DNA from: Spirogloea muscicola
Taxonomy: Eukaryota > Streptophyta > Zygnematophyceae > Spirogloeales > Spirogloeaceae
NCBI GenBank assembly: GCA_009602725.1
Contig: WELB01000007.1
Span: 137,332-157,418 of the forward strand
Direction of reading: 5' to 3'
Length of the DNA: 20,087 nucleotides
Each line of letters opens with the position of its first letter. The stretch's first letter is position 1. A model generated the notes under the pieces. That model saw only the letters and a program-made list of their open reading frames with translations. It was not told where the DNA came from and did no database searches. Made by a program: the position numbers and the translations under genes. Below, piece after piece: positions 1 to 9,819 of this stretch.

Positions 1-120
1 GGAGCGGGGAGCGAGAGGGGGAGAGAGGAGGAGAGGGAGAAAAGAGAGGGGGAGTGTGGTGAGGCATTAGCGGGCGGAGGGGAGGGAGGGAGGGAGCAAG
101 AAGAGGAGGGAGGGGGACGG
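1..120. repeat. Purine-rich (GA/GGGA) low-complexity tract
   Basis: The first 120 bases are almost entirely G and A, in runs such as GGGAGGGAGGGAGG. Read on the minus strand this is a CT-rich tract, as is common in plant 5' leaders and core promoters, so it could belong to a minus-strand gene starting left of the window. No reading frame supports a protein here. Confidence 0.7.
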
Positions 121-216
121 GGGGCTCGGATCCGCGGCCTCCCCGTATCTGCCGCGCTACCCGCCAAAAGAGGCGCGCGTCGTACGCCGGGCCCGTACGG
201 CGGCCTCGGAGTGGAC

Positions 217-378
217 GACACGTGTCCCCAGCCGCCAGCTGCGTGACCCGCTACGTGACACGAGGAGCCGCCGCCGTGTCCCCCGACCCACTTTGTCGTC
301 TAGCGGCCGGGGCCGTCAGCAGCACCGAGGGCGCTCAGGTGCGGACACGTGTCGCGCCGGCTGGAGGCGCCGCACGTG
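217..378. promoter_or_regulatory. Cluster of four ACGT-core (G-box/ABRE-type) motifs
   Basis: Two copies of the perfect palindrome GACACGTGTC lie at 217-226 and 344-353. TACGTGACACG lies at 252-262 and CACGTG at 373-378. ACGTGTC/ACGTGGC are the classic plant bZIP (ABF/AREB) and bHLH target cores. Four within about 160 bases, next to the purine-rich tract, suggest a promoter. The gene it serves is not visible; a minus-strand gene beyond the left edge is the simplest guess. Confidence 0.55.
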
Positions 379-469
379 GGCGGGCTCCCCCGGTCCAGGG
401 TTGCCCTCACCGGCGCTGGCAAACCTCTCTCGGGATTGCCGCAGAAGGGTGATTAAATAATAGCCATCC

Positions 470-1950
470 AGGGGGGTCAAGTGTTCGAACTCCAGGGGGT
501 CGACGATCAGCAAACAATTGGATTGATTTTGGAGTGTGTATTCAGTTTTGGGTTGCCCGAGTGGCCAAGTGCAGAGGCAAGCCACAGTGACTGTTGCACA
601 CCGCCTGCTCCTAAGCTGACGTTCAGCGTGATGGTGCACCCAGAACCCGGCCTGCACTGCCACCAAGCGGCAGGCCTTGCAAAAGCCCGCGCTCTACTTC
701 ACAATCACAGTTTCTCTAGAGTGGGCCTGCCACATACCCGCTCCCTGTACGTGCATCTGTACCTCCCTTGGTGATATGTGGAGAGGGAAGTCGTTCGAAG
801 ATGTCCGAGTAAGAGACGTCAAACTGCTGTCAAGGGGTTCAGGCTTTATATCACTATCTGGTCTCTTCTTCGATGGCAACCTTGAGGAGGTCTATCAAGT
901 CGAATTCTGGCTTCTGACCCATACAATCAGTCCAGTATCTGAGCATACTCTGAGCTAGTTGACCTCTGGTTGGCCGCTTTCGTTCTTCAGCGCAGCCCCT
1001 CAAGAGATGCTCTGATGCTAACATGAGGAGCGTCTGACATGTGAAGCTTGAGAGCAGCCAAGTAGCCAGACTCTCAAGTCCAAAAGACTCCTACCCATGT
1101 AGCCACCACTGCGATGTGAAAATGCCCACGCCCAATCGATGCTGAAAGCTTCGTTCTTATGGACTATCATTTCTGGTTTTCTTCTCAAGTTGGAAAGTAT
1201 TTAGCTCTTGTGCTAAGATGCCTTGCATCTAATCGTGGGTTGATTTGCAGGAGACGATCACCAGACCAGCTGAGTAAGAACTCCAACATATCTATTCCAC
1301 AACCTTACAACCTGAAGCACATGGCAGCTACTTGTCTTGTCATCAAATAGTGGTCGAGTAAGAGAACAAAGACCGGCGCCGTTGCTTCCTGGAAATAAGA
1401 AAGAATTGGTTATGACAAAGAATGTGTTCTTAAGCTACAAAGTGGACATCAGGGAAACTGTAACCATGTCCGGCAGACATGGAAGTGAGCGGAAAGAGCT
1501 GCATGGCTAGTGGGGGCAGCCTTTCGTGCTCAGCAAGCTCCAGAGCTTCATGTCAAGCCGAAGGAGGACTTGTTATTGAGAGATGCGGTGGTGGTGTCAC
1601 TAGGTGCACCATCACCACGTGATTATGCCAGAGCTACTTGACTAGACTGAAATCACAGAGCCCCAATCTTTGAGTGGAAGCGGATACTCACGCCTACGTT
1701 ATTGGAAGAGAAAGCAGTAGGGGCCCACGCGAGCTATCTTGCCTGTCATTACCGCATGTGGGTCAGTAGTACTGCAACTGGTGATAGAAATAATTCGGTC
1801 GTCTACTTGCACTTCAACTGCTAAGCCCCTCAGTGGTCAGGCTTTAGCTCCATCTCGAAGCTGACGAGTTATTTAAAGATGGACACTGGCAATTGTCGCT
1901 CATTGCGTTGGGGCCTTTGGCAGACGTTGTTGGCATGTGCTCCAGGATAT
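470..1950. other. Stretch without a supported gene
   Basis: GC content drops to around 50% and the open frames are short and unlike known proteins. Part of it may be 3' untranslated sequence or further 3' exons of the armadillo gene on the minus strand, because a strong donor (2105-2100) and one clean 45-base candidate exon (1953-1997) lead into it. Beyond 1953 no exon could be placed with confidence. A 47-codon frame starting at 1479 (+) is serine-rich and resembles nothing recognised. Confidence 0.5.
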
Positions 1951-1952
1951 AC

Positions 1953-1997
1953 CTTCCGGCAAGTTGGCCTGACAATCTGAGTGCTCTCGGGGTAGGT
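1953..1997 (-). other. Candidate 45-base downstream exon of the ARM gene
   Basis: On the minus strand the sequence CCCATCTTGCAG precedes this segment and GTATATCC follows it, both good splice signals. The segment reads TYPESTQIVRPTCRK in phase 0. This matches the phase left by the strong donor GTGAGT at 2105-2100, after DKSLVL. It is seen only as a splice-consistent frame; nothing in the peptide is recognisable. Confidence 0.4.
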
Positions 1998-4900
1998 CTG
2001 CAAGATGGGACACAACGATTGACTCAAGCAATCAGATGCCATTCATAAGATACATTTCTCATGCACAATGACAAACTCTCACAAGTAAGCCGAGGCGGCA
2101 CTCACCAGCACCAGGCTCTTGTCCCGCGACGGGGTGCGCGGGGTGGGAAGTGCGGCAGGCCTGGTGCAGCCAACGGTCACGAGGGACCTAAGGCCCCTGA
2201 GGAAGAGTGACACCCTGCTGAGCTGCGGCTGGCCGTCCGTGAGAGACGCCTTGATGGGCTGGGCCTTCAGCTGCCGATGTGCCTGTAAGGACCAGGCCAA
2301 GAATTTAGCAACAGTTATGAACTCATTATCCGGGCACCTCAGCTCTAGTTGTGCCATGTTAATCTGCTGAATCTTGGCTTGGCGGTGGACGCTGACCAGA
2401 TGATTGCGGGTGGGGCTGTCCCAAGCATTCCCCAGGCTCCTCGGGCGAACCGTGGTGAGGGACATCTTGGAAGCCATCTGCGACTCGGCAACATCTGGCG
2501 TGAACGTTTTCACGCTCGTCTCCTGAGCGCGTTGCATCTGTGGGCATAGCAGTGGGCACGGGCTGGGGTCAGGAGACCAACCAAGTAGACTGTCACGTCT
2601 TACATAAACAAGTAACGCAGTTGTCTGATAGAAATTCGGCACGTGTAAGCTTAAAAGCTAACATTATGGACTTGATGGTGGACTTCAGTCCACGGAGACC
2701 GTCATTCCACATGTCATACCTGGAAGAAGCTGAGCAGCTTTTGCGCTTTGATGCGAACTTTGTCAGTCCCAAGCAAGCTGAGCTCCACGGCAACAGGGAT
2801 GACGCGTTCCATGACGGCGGCCCGGCGCAGCTCCTCGTTGGTGCTGCAGATCCGCAGGAGCACATTGGCGGCATGCTCCTTGGACACGTTGGTGCCGTCG
2901 TCAAGGACGCCGATGAGCGCGGGGATGACGATGGCCTCGGCGCAGAGTGCGGCGCGGCCCTCTGGCACGGTCGACAGCTGCGCAATGACGGCCATGGCCT
3001 TCTCTTGGATCTCAGGCTGCGCCCCGCTGACGGTGGCAAGCAGGGGCGACACACCGCCTGCGGCGACAATGAGGGACTTGTTGGGGCCATGGAAAGAGAG
3101 GTTGAGCAGCGCCCAAACGGCGTCCAGCATTCCGTGCGCCGAGCTGCATTCAGTGAGCGATGGCACAGACGGCATCAGGAGCGGCGACCAAAGCCGGGTC
3201 AGCGTCGCCCAGGACAGACAGTGTGTGACTACAACATATCATACGTATAAACTTAACAAATATGACAAAAGTATAAAGGGTTTGAAGCCGCGACCTCCAC
3301 TGCCTGCAGCAGGGCAGAGGGCTTCACCTGCCGGCCGTGAGCATGGAGACGAGCGGCGGGATGGCGCCGGCGTGGCCGAGCACCGGCTTGAGCTGGTTGG
3401 ACGCGGCGAGCGAGAGCACGAGCGCCGCCGCGGCCTCCTGCACCGCCACCTCCGCTGCGCTGGGCGCAAACCTCGGCTGCAGCACGTCCACGAGCTTGGG
3501 GATGCCGCCGGCCTCCACAATTGCATGCTTGTTCGCATGGCTGCTGATGGCGAGGTTGAGTAGCGCCATGATGACGGCCTCCTCGGCATGCCCGCGGCAG
3601 GCTGGTGAGCGCAGCAGCGCCACGAGCGCCGGCACGGCGCCTGCCGCTCGGAGCTTGTTGCGTGCCTCGCTGTCCTGCGCCATCTGCTGCACATCCTTCA
3701 CTGCCTCCTGCGCACCACAACAATGGACGCCTGCTGCATGAGCCGCCATTCGCAGGCCAAGCTCTGCCGCCGAAGTGCTCGGGGGCGGCTGCCTAGCAAG
3801 TGCCGGCAAGTGGTGGCGCATACCACGTGGGCCTCAGGACCGCCGCAGATGAGCCGCGCGACGACCGCCTCGTAGGGCCCCAGCGACGGCTCCTGCTTGC
3901 CGTCGCCTCCGTCGTCGCTCTGCCCAGGCTTGGGGTATGTGAGCTCGAGGGCCGGCGCTGATGGCGGCGGCAGCTGCTCTTGCAGACGGTCCTGGCGGCC
4001 AGCAGGCCAAGCAGCAGCGTGGTGATATGCGCGCGTCTCCGCAGTGGCGGTGGCCTTCATCGCAGGAGGTGCGCAGCGGGGGGCCTGCCGCCGCAGCGAG
4101 ACCTGGCGCAGGAGGCGTGCCGGGGCCCGGGACCGCGGCCGGGCCGCGTCGGCGGGGCAGGCGAAGAGCGCGCACGGCAGCGCCAGCCCCCGGGCCGGCG
4201 AGAGCATCGGGACCGCCAGTGCTTGCAGAGGCTGCTTGGCGGGGATTCGCGGCTCCTTGGGTGACGGTGCCCAGGTCCGGCCGCGGCGGCTGCGCTTGGC
4301 GCTCGGCGAACCGGCGGTTGAGCCGCTTCCCTGGTCGGCGTAGAACTGCGCCGCCGTGTAGAAGCCCTCGTCCTCGTCATCCGCTTCGTCCATGGTCGCC
4401 GCTGCTCCCGTCGCCGGGTGCGACGTGGGCGACAATAGCGTCATCCTCGGCGGAAACTGCATGGGCGGCTGCGGCGGCAGCTCGACGTCGGGCTTCTTGG
4501 GCGTGCGGGCGCGGGGCGGAGTCCTGGCTTTGGCCTGCGCTTCCCCGGCGTCGTCCGCTGCGACGGCAGTGAAGGCAAAGGGGCAGCTGCTGATGTCGTC
4601 GGAGACGAAGCGGAGGTCCAGCGCTGCGGGCCGCATGAAGAACGGGTTGGGCCGCGTCGAGAAGGCCGCCGGCACTGCCGTCATGGCCGGCACTGGGAAG
4701 AAGCTCGGAGGCAACGCCGCAGTGTCCTCCGGTTGCGGCGGCGACGACACCGAGGCCAAGAGGTGCAAGGCCCGCGTCGCTGGCGGCACAACCGTGCCGG
4801 CGGCCGCAATGTGACGGCCCACGTTGGCCTTGACGGCGACGTTATTTGGCAGGCCGGAGCCGCCATGGGATAAAGGCTTGGTGGCAGCAGGCGGGGGCGA

Positions 4901-5569
4901 GAGGGACGAGAAGCTGGAGCCGGGGGAGGTGGCCCGCGACGCAGCAGACACGGGAGACGCGCCGCCGCTGCCGCCGCTGCTGGTTGTCGTGAAGCTCGCA
5001 TCGGTGTCCATGGAGCCGCCGCCACTGGCAGCGGTGGTCACCCGCTTGAAGTAACGGTACTGGCGGCTGCGCCGGTACGGATGGCCGCCGCCGACGCGCA
5101 ATGGGCTGCCGTCGTCGACGCCGGGCGCCGCTGCCACCGCCGCCTTGTTGCCGCCCCCGGCGGTAGCGAACGAGGCGCCCTCGGGGGACATCACCTCCGC
5201 CACGTACTTGGCGAACGAGGCGCCGTGCTCGCCAGCGTCGCCGCCGCTGGCGCCCGCGTCGAAGCTGGCGGAGCGCGACGACGACAGCGCCGCCACGAGC
5301 GGGAACTCCACCCACGCCGGCCCGCTGGCGATCGCCGCCGCCGCCACTGCCGGCTGGTCCGCCGGCCTGCGACAAAGCCAACGATGGAAACGTTAGCCTG
5401 CCCATCTGCGGTAGGTGGGACGGAAGGTGCTCACCAATGCAGGCGCCGCGGGAGGCCGCCATGGCGCTCACCTTCGGACGCAGCGGGTCCGCCTGGAGGA
5501 GGCGACGCCGCCGAGCATGCGGCGGACCAGCGACGGCCGGCGCAAGGGCTCGTCCATGAGGCCGTCCAT
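1953..5569 (-). CDS. Armadillo (ARM) repeat protein with long low-complexity N-terminus
   Basis: The exon model is 5569-5472, 5366-3824, 3707-3328, 3143-2720, 2537-2106 and 1997-1953. All junctions are GT-AG and phase-compatible, and the 3' end beyond 1953 is not resolved. The start is ATG at 5569 (MDGLMDEPLRRPSL), because an in-frame TGA lies 15 codons upstream. Residues of about 35-525 are Ala/Ser/Pro/Gly-rich and probably disordered. Residues of about 530-815 form a run of ARM repeats, seen in AGAVPALVALL, NKHAIVEAGGIPKLVDVL, NKSLIVAAGGVSPLL and VELSLLGTDKVRIKAQKLL. The pattern resembles the plant ARM group around Arabidopsis AT4G31890 and AT2G25130, judged from memory. No U-box is visible, so a scaffold or protein-binding role is likelier than a ubiquitin ligase. 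The exon at 2537-2106 encodes no known domain and begins with ATG right after its acceptor. It may be a C-terminal extension, the protein may stop at 2714 by read-through of intron 4, or that exon may start another gene. Confidence 0.82.
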
Positions 5570-6370
5570 GAGTGGCGCCGCCAAGGGCTGGCTGGCGACG
5601 GCCGCCGCCGCCGGCGCTCAAACGTTTCTCGCCGCCATCATCCCGCGCCGCTCAGCGGGCCGCTCGGCAGGCCAGCCCGGCGCCGGCCGCCGCGACGGGC
5701 TCGCTCGCTGGTGAAGGACCGCCGCCGCCGNGGGGGGGGAAGGACAAGACTCCCTCCGGGAGCAGAGGAGGGAGGGAGGGTGGGTGGGAGGTGGGCCCCC
5801 CCCTCCTCCCTCCGTCCCCCGTGGCTTGCCACGTCGGCAAGTGCTCCTGAGTGGCACCACAACGTCAGCCTGAACGGGTACAGCACGGACGCAAAACGCC
5901 ACGGTGTCCGCCACAAGGCAGAACAATGTCCAGGTGGCAGTACACGTGGCAGGGGCAGTCCTCCACGTATGCACGGAGCCGACGTGGCGGCCCGCCCAGT
6001 GGCGCCACTGGGGGTGGGGTTGCTCCCCCCAGGCTGGCACCCCCCGGGGCGGGTGGGGCCCGGAAGCGTCGTGCCCGGGACGTGCGTCCCATGTCTCCCG
6101 CCGCGCCCGGCGTTTCTGGCCGCCAGCAAGGTCCCGACAGTTGGCACCGGCGCCGTCAAGGTGGACTCGTCCACTGGTCAGAGCGCGTGAAATGGACTCC
6201 GTGGACTGTTGCAGCATCGGCCGGGGGCCCTCCCGAGCGCGGCCCGAGCGCATCCTCCCCCCGGGCCCGCGGCGGTTCGGCTCCCCGGGGGGCCTACCAG
6301 TGGGGTCGCCCTGCTGTTGCACCGCCATGGCCTCAGCCGCGCCGAGGTTCATTCTGTTCCCTTCCACAGC
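5570..6370 (-). promoter_or_regulatory. GC-rich upstream region of the ARM gene with ACGT-core motifs
   Basis: Between the ARM start and the repeat zone lies about 800 bases of very GC-rich DNA. Its long open frames on both strands are typical artefacts of GC-rich sequence. ACGT cores occur at 5829-5837 (CCACGTCGG), 5860-5869 (CAACGTCAGC), 5942-5950 (ACACGTGGC, a consensus ABRE/G-box) and 5981-5988 (GACGTGGC), that is 260-420 bases upstream of the ARM ATG. An N at 5731 sits at a CCG/G-run boundary. No TATA box is obvious on the minus strand. Confidence 0.45.
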
Positions 6371-6449
6371 GCGGCCAGATTGACTGGTGGCTGTGAGAGG
6401 CCCAGCCCGAACAAGGTCTAGAGGAGCCGGATGGTGCAGAAAGCAAGGT
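6370..6449 (+). repeat. About 80-base direct repeat, copy 1
   Basis: It starts GCGCGGCCAGATTGACTGGT and ends CAGAAAGCAAGG. It matches 8019-8104 in direct orientation, including the palindromic core, an ACAAGGTC segment and a GGAGCCGGATGG/GGAGCCGAATGG segment. It marks the left edge of the repeat zone. Confidence 0.7.
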
Positions 6450-6654
6450 ACTTTCTGGTCCCACACTGTTGTTATTCCGTGCTTTTTGCACGAAATTTGC
6501 TTCTTATTTTCGGGCCTTTCCAGACGACGTACGTTCCTTTGTGCTTGCCTCTCACAGCCCTTGCCTTACTTTAGAAGAGCTGTTTCTTTCCGCTGCTGGC
6601 AGTCCAGCCCCCCCGTCAGCCACCTCCCTTGTGGGCTGGCCCTCATATAAACCT

Positions 6655-6864
6655 CTCCTTCGATCCTCTTTCCCACTCTCTCCCGTGTCAACTCCCGCCC
6701 TCCCATTTCCCCCTTCGCTCTTCGCCCTCCCAATCTCTCTCCGTACCGCTCTCTACCTTTTACTCCTCTCTCTCTCCCTCTCTCCCTCTCTCTCTTTCTT
6801 CCTCTCTCTCTCTCTCTCCGTCTCTCTCTCAAACCACCCCTCGCCCCCTCCCCCCCTTTCGCTT
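6655..6864 (+). repeat. CT-rich microsatellite/polypyrimidine tract
   Basis: About 200 bases of C and T with few purines, including long (CT)n runs near 6762-6830. It lies 10 bases after a TATA-like ATATAAA at about 6645-6651, so it could be a CT-rich leader on the plus strand. No convincing gene follows it. Confidence 0.8.
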
Positions 6865-6867
6865 GTA

Positions 6868-6945
6868 GGCCCCTCCAAACCTTTGTCAATTCTTTTTGGG
6901 CTGGCTTTTCGCAGCCCTTGCCCCCATTGGGAGTGCCACTTCTGT
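6868..6945 (+). repeat. About 78-base repeat unit, copy A
   Basis: This segment begins TAGGCCCCTCCAAACC and contains TTGTCAATTCTTTTTGGGC and GGGAGTGCCACTTCT. It matches copy B at about 7637-7713 in direct orientation and copy C at about 7865-7946 in inverted orientation, with only scattered differences. It contains one palindromic core. Confidence 0.8.
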
Positions 6946-7636
6946 CGGTCTGGCTCTCCTCAGCCACACGCTGAAGCTATGCCTGAAGCTGCCGACTCCG
7001 ACAACCTAAGCGAGCCACAGGGTGGGATGGCGGTAAGGCGGGGCCCACGGCAGCCTCCTCAGGCCGCGTGTGCAGCCGCCAGCCGCAATCACCTGAACGA
7101 CGCCCGCCCTCTAGACTTTGACCATTTCCATTCCATTTCTCCATTTGGGGCTGGCTTACACAGTTGTCGCCCCTTCAAATGAAAAGCTTTCCTTCATTTC
7201 AGGACTGACCTTTTCACTGGCCCTTCGAAGATTGTTCATTCTTATTCTGGGCCTGCTATCACAGTCATCGCCCTCTACTAGAAAAGGCATGTTTCCTTTG
7301 ACAAGCCTCGCGCCCTTTGGAAGAGCATACTCTTTCACTCTTCTTCTTCACTTTGTCCCGCAGGCGCGGCGAGCCGGCTGACTTCAACGCAGCTGGCTCG
7401 TGGGCTCAGGTATACCGGATGAGATTGTCAGTGTCCCTCCAGCGGTCCATGGCCCATGCTCTACATCTGCGTGCTGGCCGTGCTCTCGCTGCAGCCTCTG
7501 GCTTTCGGCAGGGGGATAGTTTTCCGGCAGCTAGTCTGTCGGAACTGCGGCTCCTCACTCGTAACTACTGAGTGATCCATCCTCCCCCTGTGCTGACATG
7601 ACATCTTCAAGCCCCTCTGTAGCTGCTAAACGCTTG

Positions 7637-7713
7637 TCGGCCCCTCCGAACCCTTGTCAATTCTTTTTGGGCTGGCTTATCACAGCCCTTGCCCCCATTT
7701 GGAGTGCCACTTC
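7637..7713 (+). repeat. About 78-base repeat unit, copy B
   Basis: This is a direct copy of 6868-6945. It shares GGCCCCTCC, TTGTCAATTCTTTTTGGGC, the core with CAGCCCTTGCCCCCAT, and GGAGTGCCACTTCT. It lies about 770 bases downstream of copy A and about 150 bases from the inverted copy C, so B and C could pair as the arms of a large hairpin. Confidence 0.8.
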
Positions 7714-7864
7714 TTTCTTCACAGCCATCGCCACCTTCTTAGTAAATCTCGAGTAGGCTTCTGGCAGGCGATTGCAGTGACCTCTCAGCCCTGAAGATCT
7801 CTTACAGGGGGCGCTGGCTGTGAAAGGCCAGCACAAGGGAGAGTAGATACTGTCCAGAGAGGCC

Positions 7865-7946
7865 GGAAAGAAGAAGTGGCACTCCCAATGGGGGCAAGGG
7901 CTGCGAAAAGCCAGCCCAAAAAGAATTGACAAAGGTTTGGAAAGAG
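7865..7946 (-). repeat. About 78-base repeat unit, inverted copy C
   Basis: This is the reverse complement of copies A and B, seen as AGAAGTGGCACTCCCAATGG, then GGCAAGGGCTGCGAAAAGCC, then AAAAAGAATTGACAAAGG. It resembles copy A (TTTTCGCAGCC) slightly more than copy B (TTATCACAGCC). Confidence 0.8.
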
Positions 7947-8018
7947 GGAGTAGCTCCTCCAGAGGAAGAAAACAGCTCTTAGACAGCAATGGCTGTGAGA
8001 GGCCAGCCCAAAAGAAAA

Positions 8019-8104
8019 GCGCGGCCGAATTGACTGGTGGCTGGGAGAAGCCAGCCCAAAAGGAATGGACAAGGTCAAGTGGAGCCGAATGGCGCAGAAA
8101 GCAG
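8019..8104 (+). repeat. About 80-base direct repeat, copy 2
   Basis: It starts GCGCGGCCGAATTGACTGGT and ends CAGAAAGCAGG. It is a direct copy of 6370-6449 with small indels, about 1.65 kb downstream of it. The inverted 78-base unit C lies just before it. Confidence 0.7.
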
Positions 8105-8358
8105 GGGACTAAGTGCTAAGACGACATGGAGGCTCTCAGTAACCTCTAGTCAGCAAGTGCAGGTCAGAATAGCTAGAGGGCGGGAAAAGGTCGCCCTGAC
8201 GAAACCCGGAGGCAGCCGCCAGGGCGCGGCCTGCACGTAGTTGGACGGCAAACGCAAGAGACTGCTGGAGGGAAGGCATGGACAAGTTCTGAAAGGGCCA
8301 GCCCTCCAAAGGGGGCTGTAAAGAGAAGCAGCTTCAGTGAAGAGAGCGAGGCCAGTTT

Positions 8359-8398
8359 TTGGGCTGGCTTTGCCAGCCCCTCTTCTCTATGGGCGAGC
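8359..8398 (+). repeat. 40-base unit with perfect hairpin core, copy 1
   Basis: GGGCTGGC (8361-8368), loop TTT, GCCAGCCC (8372-8379) is a perfect 8-bp stem with a 3-base loop. With its CTCTTCTCTATGGGCGAGC flank it is a near-identical inverted copy of 9779-9819, with one extra base in the latter. Confidence 0.8.
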
Positions 8399-9778
8399 AC
8401 TTTCTTCTTTCTTCTGTAGAAAGCCAGCCAACCAAGAGAATGAACAAGGCTGCAACGGGCCAACCCACAAAAGAATGTCGAGGTCCACGATAGGCTGAAA
8501 GAGAATCAACGGAAGCCTCTTCCAGTTGAGGGCGATGGCTGTGATTGGCCAGCCCAGACAAAAGAAATCAGGGGCCAAATTTTCAAGGGGCCAGGAAAAG
8601 CGCTGAAGCACAAAGAGAAACTAGACGCACCTGCGCAAGTGGTTACCAACGGGCGGCAGGGTGATGGGTCTCTGTAGCCGGTTGGGATGTCGGCTCGAGT
8701 GGGGGGAGCAGGGCTGCGCTACAGTTGGCTTGCCTACGCTGTCTTTACTGTGTCCCCCTCGCATGGACTGTCAGCGGTCCCTGATGGCGAGTACGGCTTC
8801 CCTACATCGAACTCATCGTTGCGCGTTGAAAAGCTACCTACAGCTTACAAACAGTAGCTAGGCCAGCAACAGGCAGGAAGCCGCTGTGCAAGGTATATAC
8901 TCAAACAACTTGCACGAGTGAAGCCCAAGCGTGCCATTTAAGACCTTGTTCATTTCTTATGGGCTACCCTCTCACAGCCATTGCCGTACACTGAACGAGC
9001 TGTTTCTCTTATCATTCCCGGCTCTCACAGCCACGGCCTCTGGCAGCCCAAATTGTGGGGATTGCCTAGTAGTTCCTCGCCTCCTACTGGAGGAAAGAAG
9101 GTCTACCAATAGAGCGCGATGGCTGGAAAAGGCCAGCCCAAAGTATCCAATAACAAGCGAGTCTTTTCTGAAGGAGGGGGCGCTGGCTGTGAAAGGCCAG
9201 CCCAAAGAAGAGTGGCCAGCCCAGAAGCCCAACACTGGAAGAGCTTTGTGTAATTTATATTATTTCGGCCCTTTCAGGACCGTGTTCAATCGCTTGGGCT
9301 GGCCTCTTTCAGCCATAGCCGTACTATGGAAAGGATGCTTGTGCTATGTTCTAGGGCTGGCCTTTCACAGCCTCGCCCTTTTTGGGAAGAGCTTACTTCT
9401 GTCTTGTTTTGCAGCTGCTTTGACCCGCACTGAGCTACCCAATGCTGCCACAGTCGTTCAAAGACGAGCTCTCAACAGTATACTAAGGTGTTGGCGGCTG
9501 CATATTGAGTAGATATTCTTGGCCCGGCCATATCTGACGAAGAGGTGCGCCGCCAGCATATAGCCATGCATAGAGCATGCAAGGAGAAGCACACGCCCGT
9601 CAAAACAGAAGGCGCGCGGTGCACATGGACTCAAAAGCGTGGCTGAATTAAGCCAACTGACTGTTCAGGCAAAAGCTAGCGCAAGAGTGGGGCTACATAC
9701 ATCGGAGCAATATGCTAAGGTGGCTAAGGTGACAAATATGAGACAAGACCAGCGGCCAGGGGGCGTTGCAAAGAAAGA

Positions 9779-9819
9779 GCTCGCCCATAGAGAAGAGAGG
9801 GCTGGCAAAGCCAGCCCAA
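9779..9819 (-). repeat. 40-base unit with perfect hairpin core, inverted copy 2
   Basis: GCTCGCCCATAGAGAAGAG is followed by GGGCTGGC (9799-9806), loop AAA, GCCAGCCC (9810-9817). It is the inverted copy of 8359-8398, 1.4 kb away. It is also the last strong copy of the repeat core before the amine oxidase gene. Confidence 0.8.

Noticed and set aside
540-600. TTGCCCGAGTGGCCAAGTGC resembling a tRNA-Leu/Ser A-box
   Set aside because: No B-box (GGTTCGAnnCC) follows on the same strand at the right distance and no acceptor stem pairs. The GTTCGAAC at about 482 has no matching A-box on the minus strand.
1479-1622. A 47-codon serine-rich frame (+)
   Set aside because: It starts with ATG but has no recognisable family or supporting signals, and chance frames of this length are expected.
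2540-3563. Two plus-strand frames of 236 and 271 codons opposite the ARM exons
   Set aside because: They are antisense shadows of the ARM coding exons. The minus-strand frame carries the real ARM repeat pattern.
5618-6466. Long open frames on both strands upstream of the ARM gene
   Set aside because: The region is extremely GC-rich, where stops are rare on all frames. The peptides are Arg/Gly/Pro-rich with no recognisable motif, and they cross the N at 5731.
6469-7182. A 237-codon plus-strand frame through the CT tract
   Set aside because: Most of it is Ser/Leu/Pro from the CT repeat plus translated repeat core. Similar peptides appear in other frames and on the other strand wherever the repeat occurs.
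8931-9512. A 193-codon plus-strand frame in the repeat zone
   Set aside because: It consists of translated repeat units in mixed orientation, with no known domain, and its frame usage is not conserved between copies.
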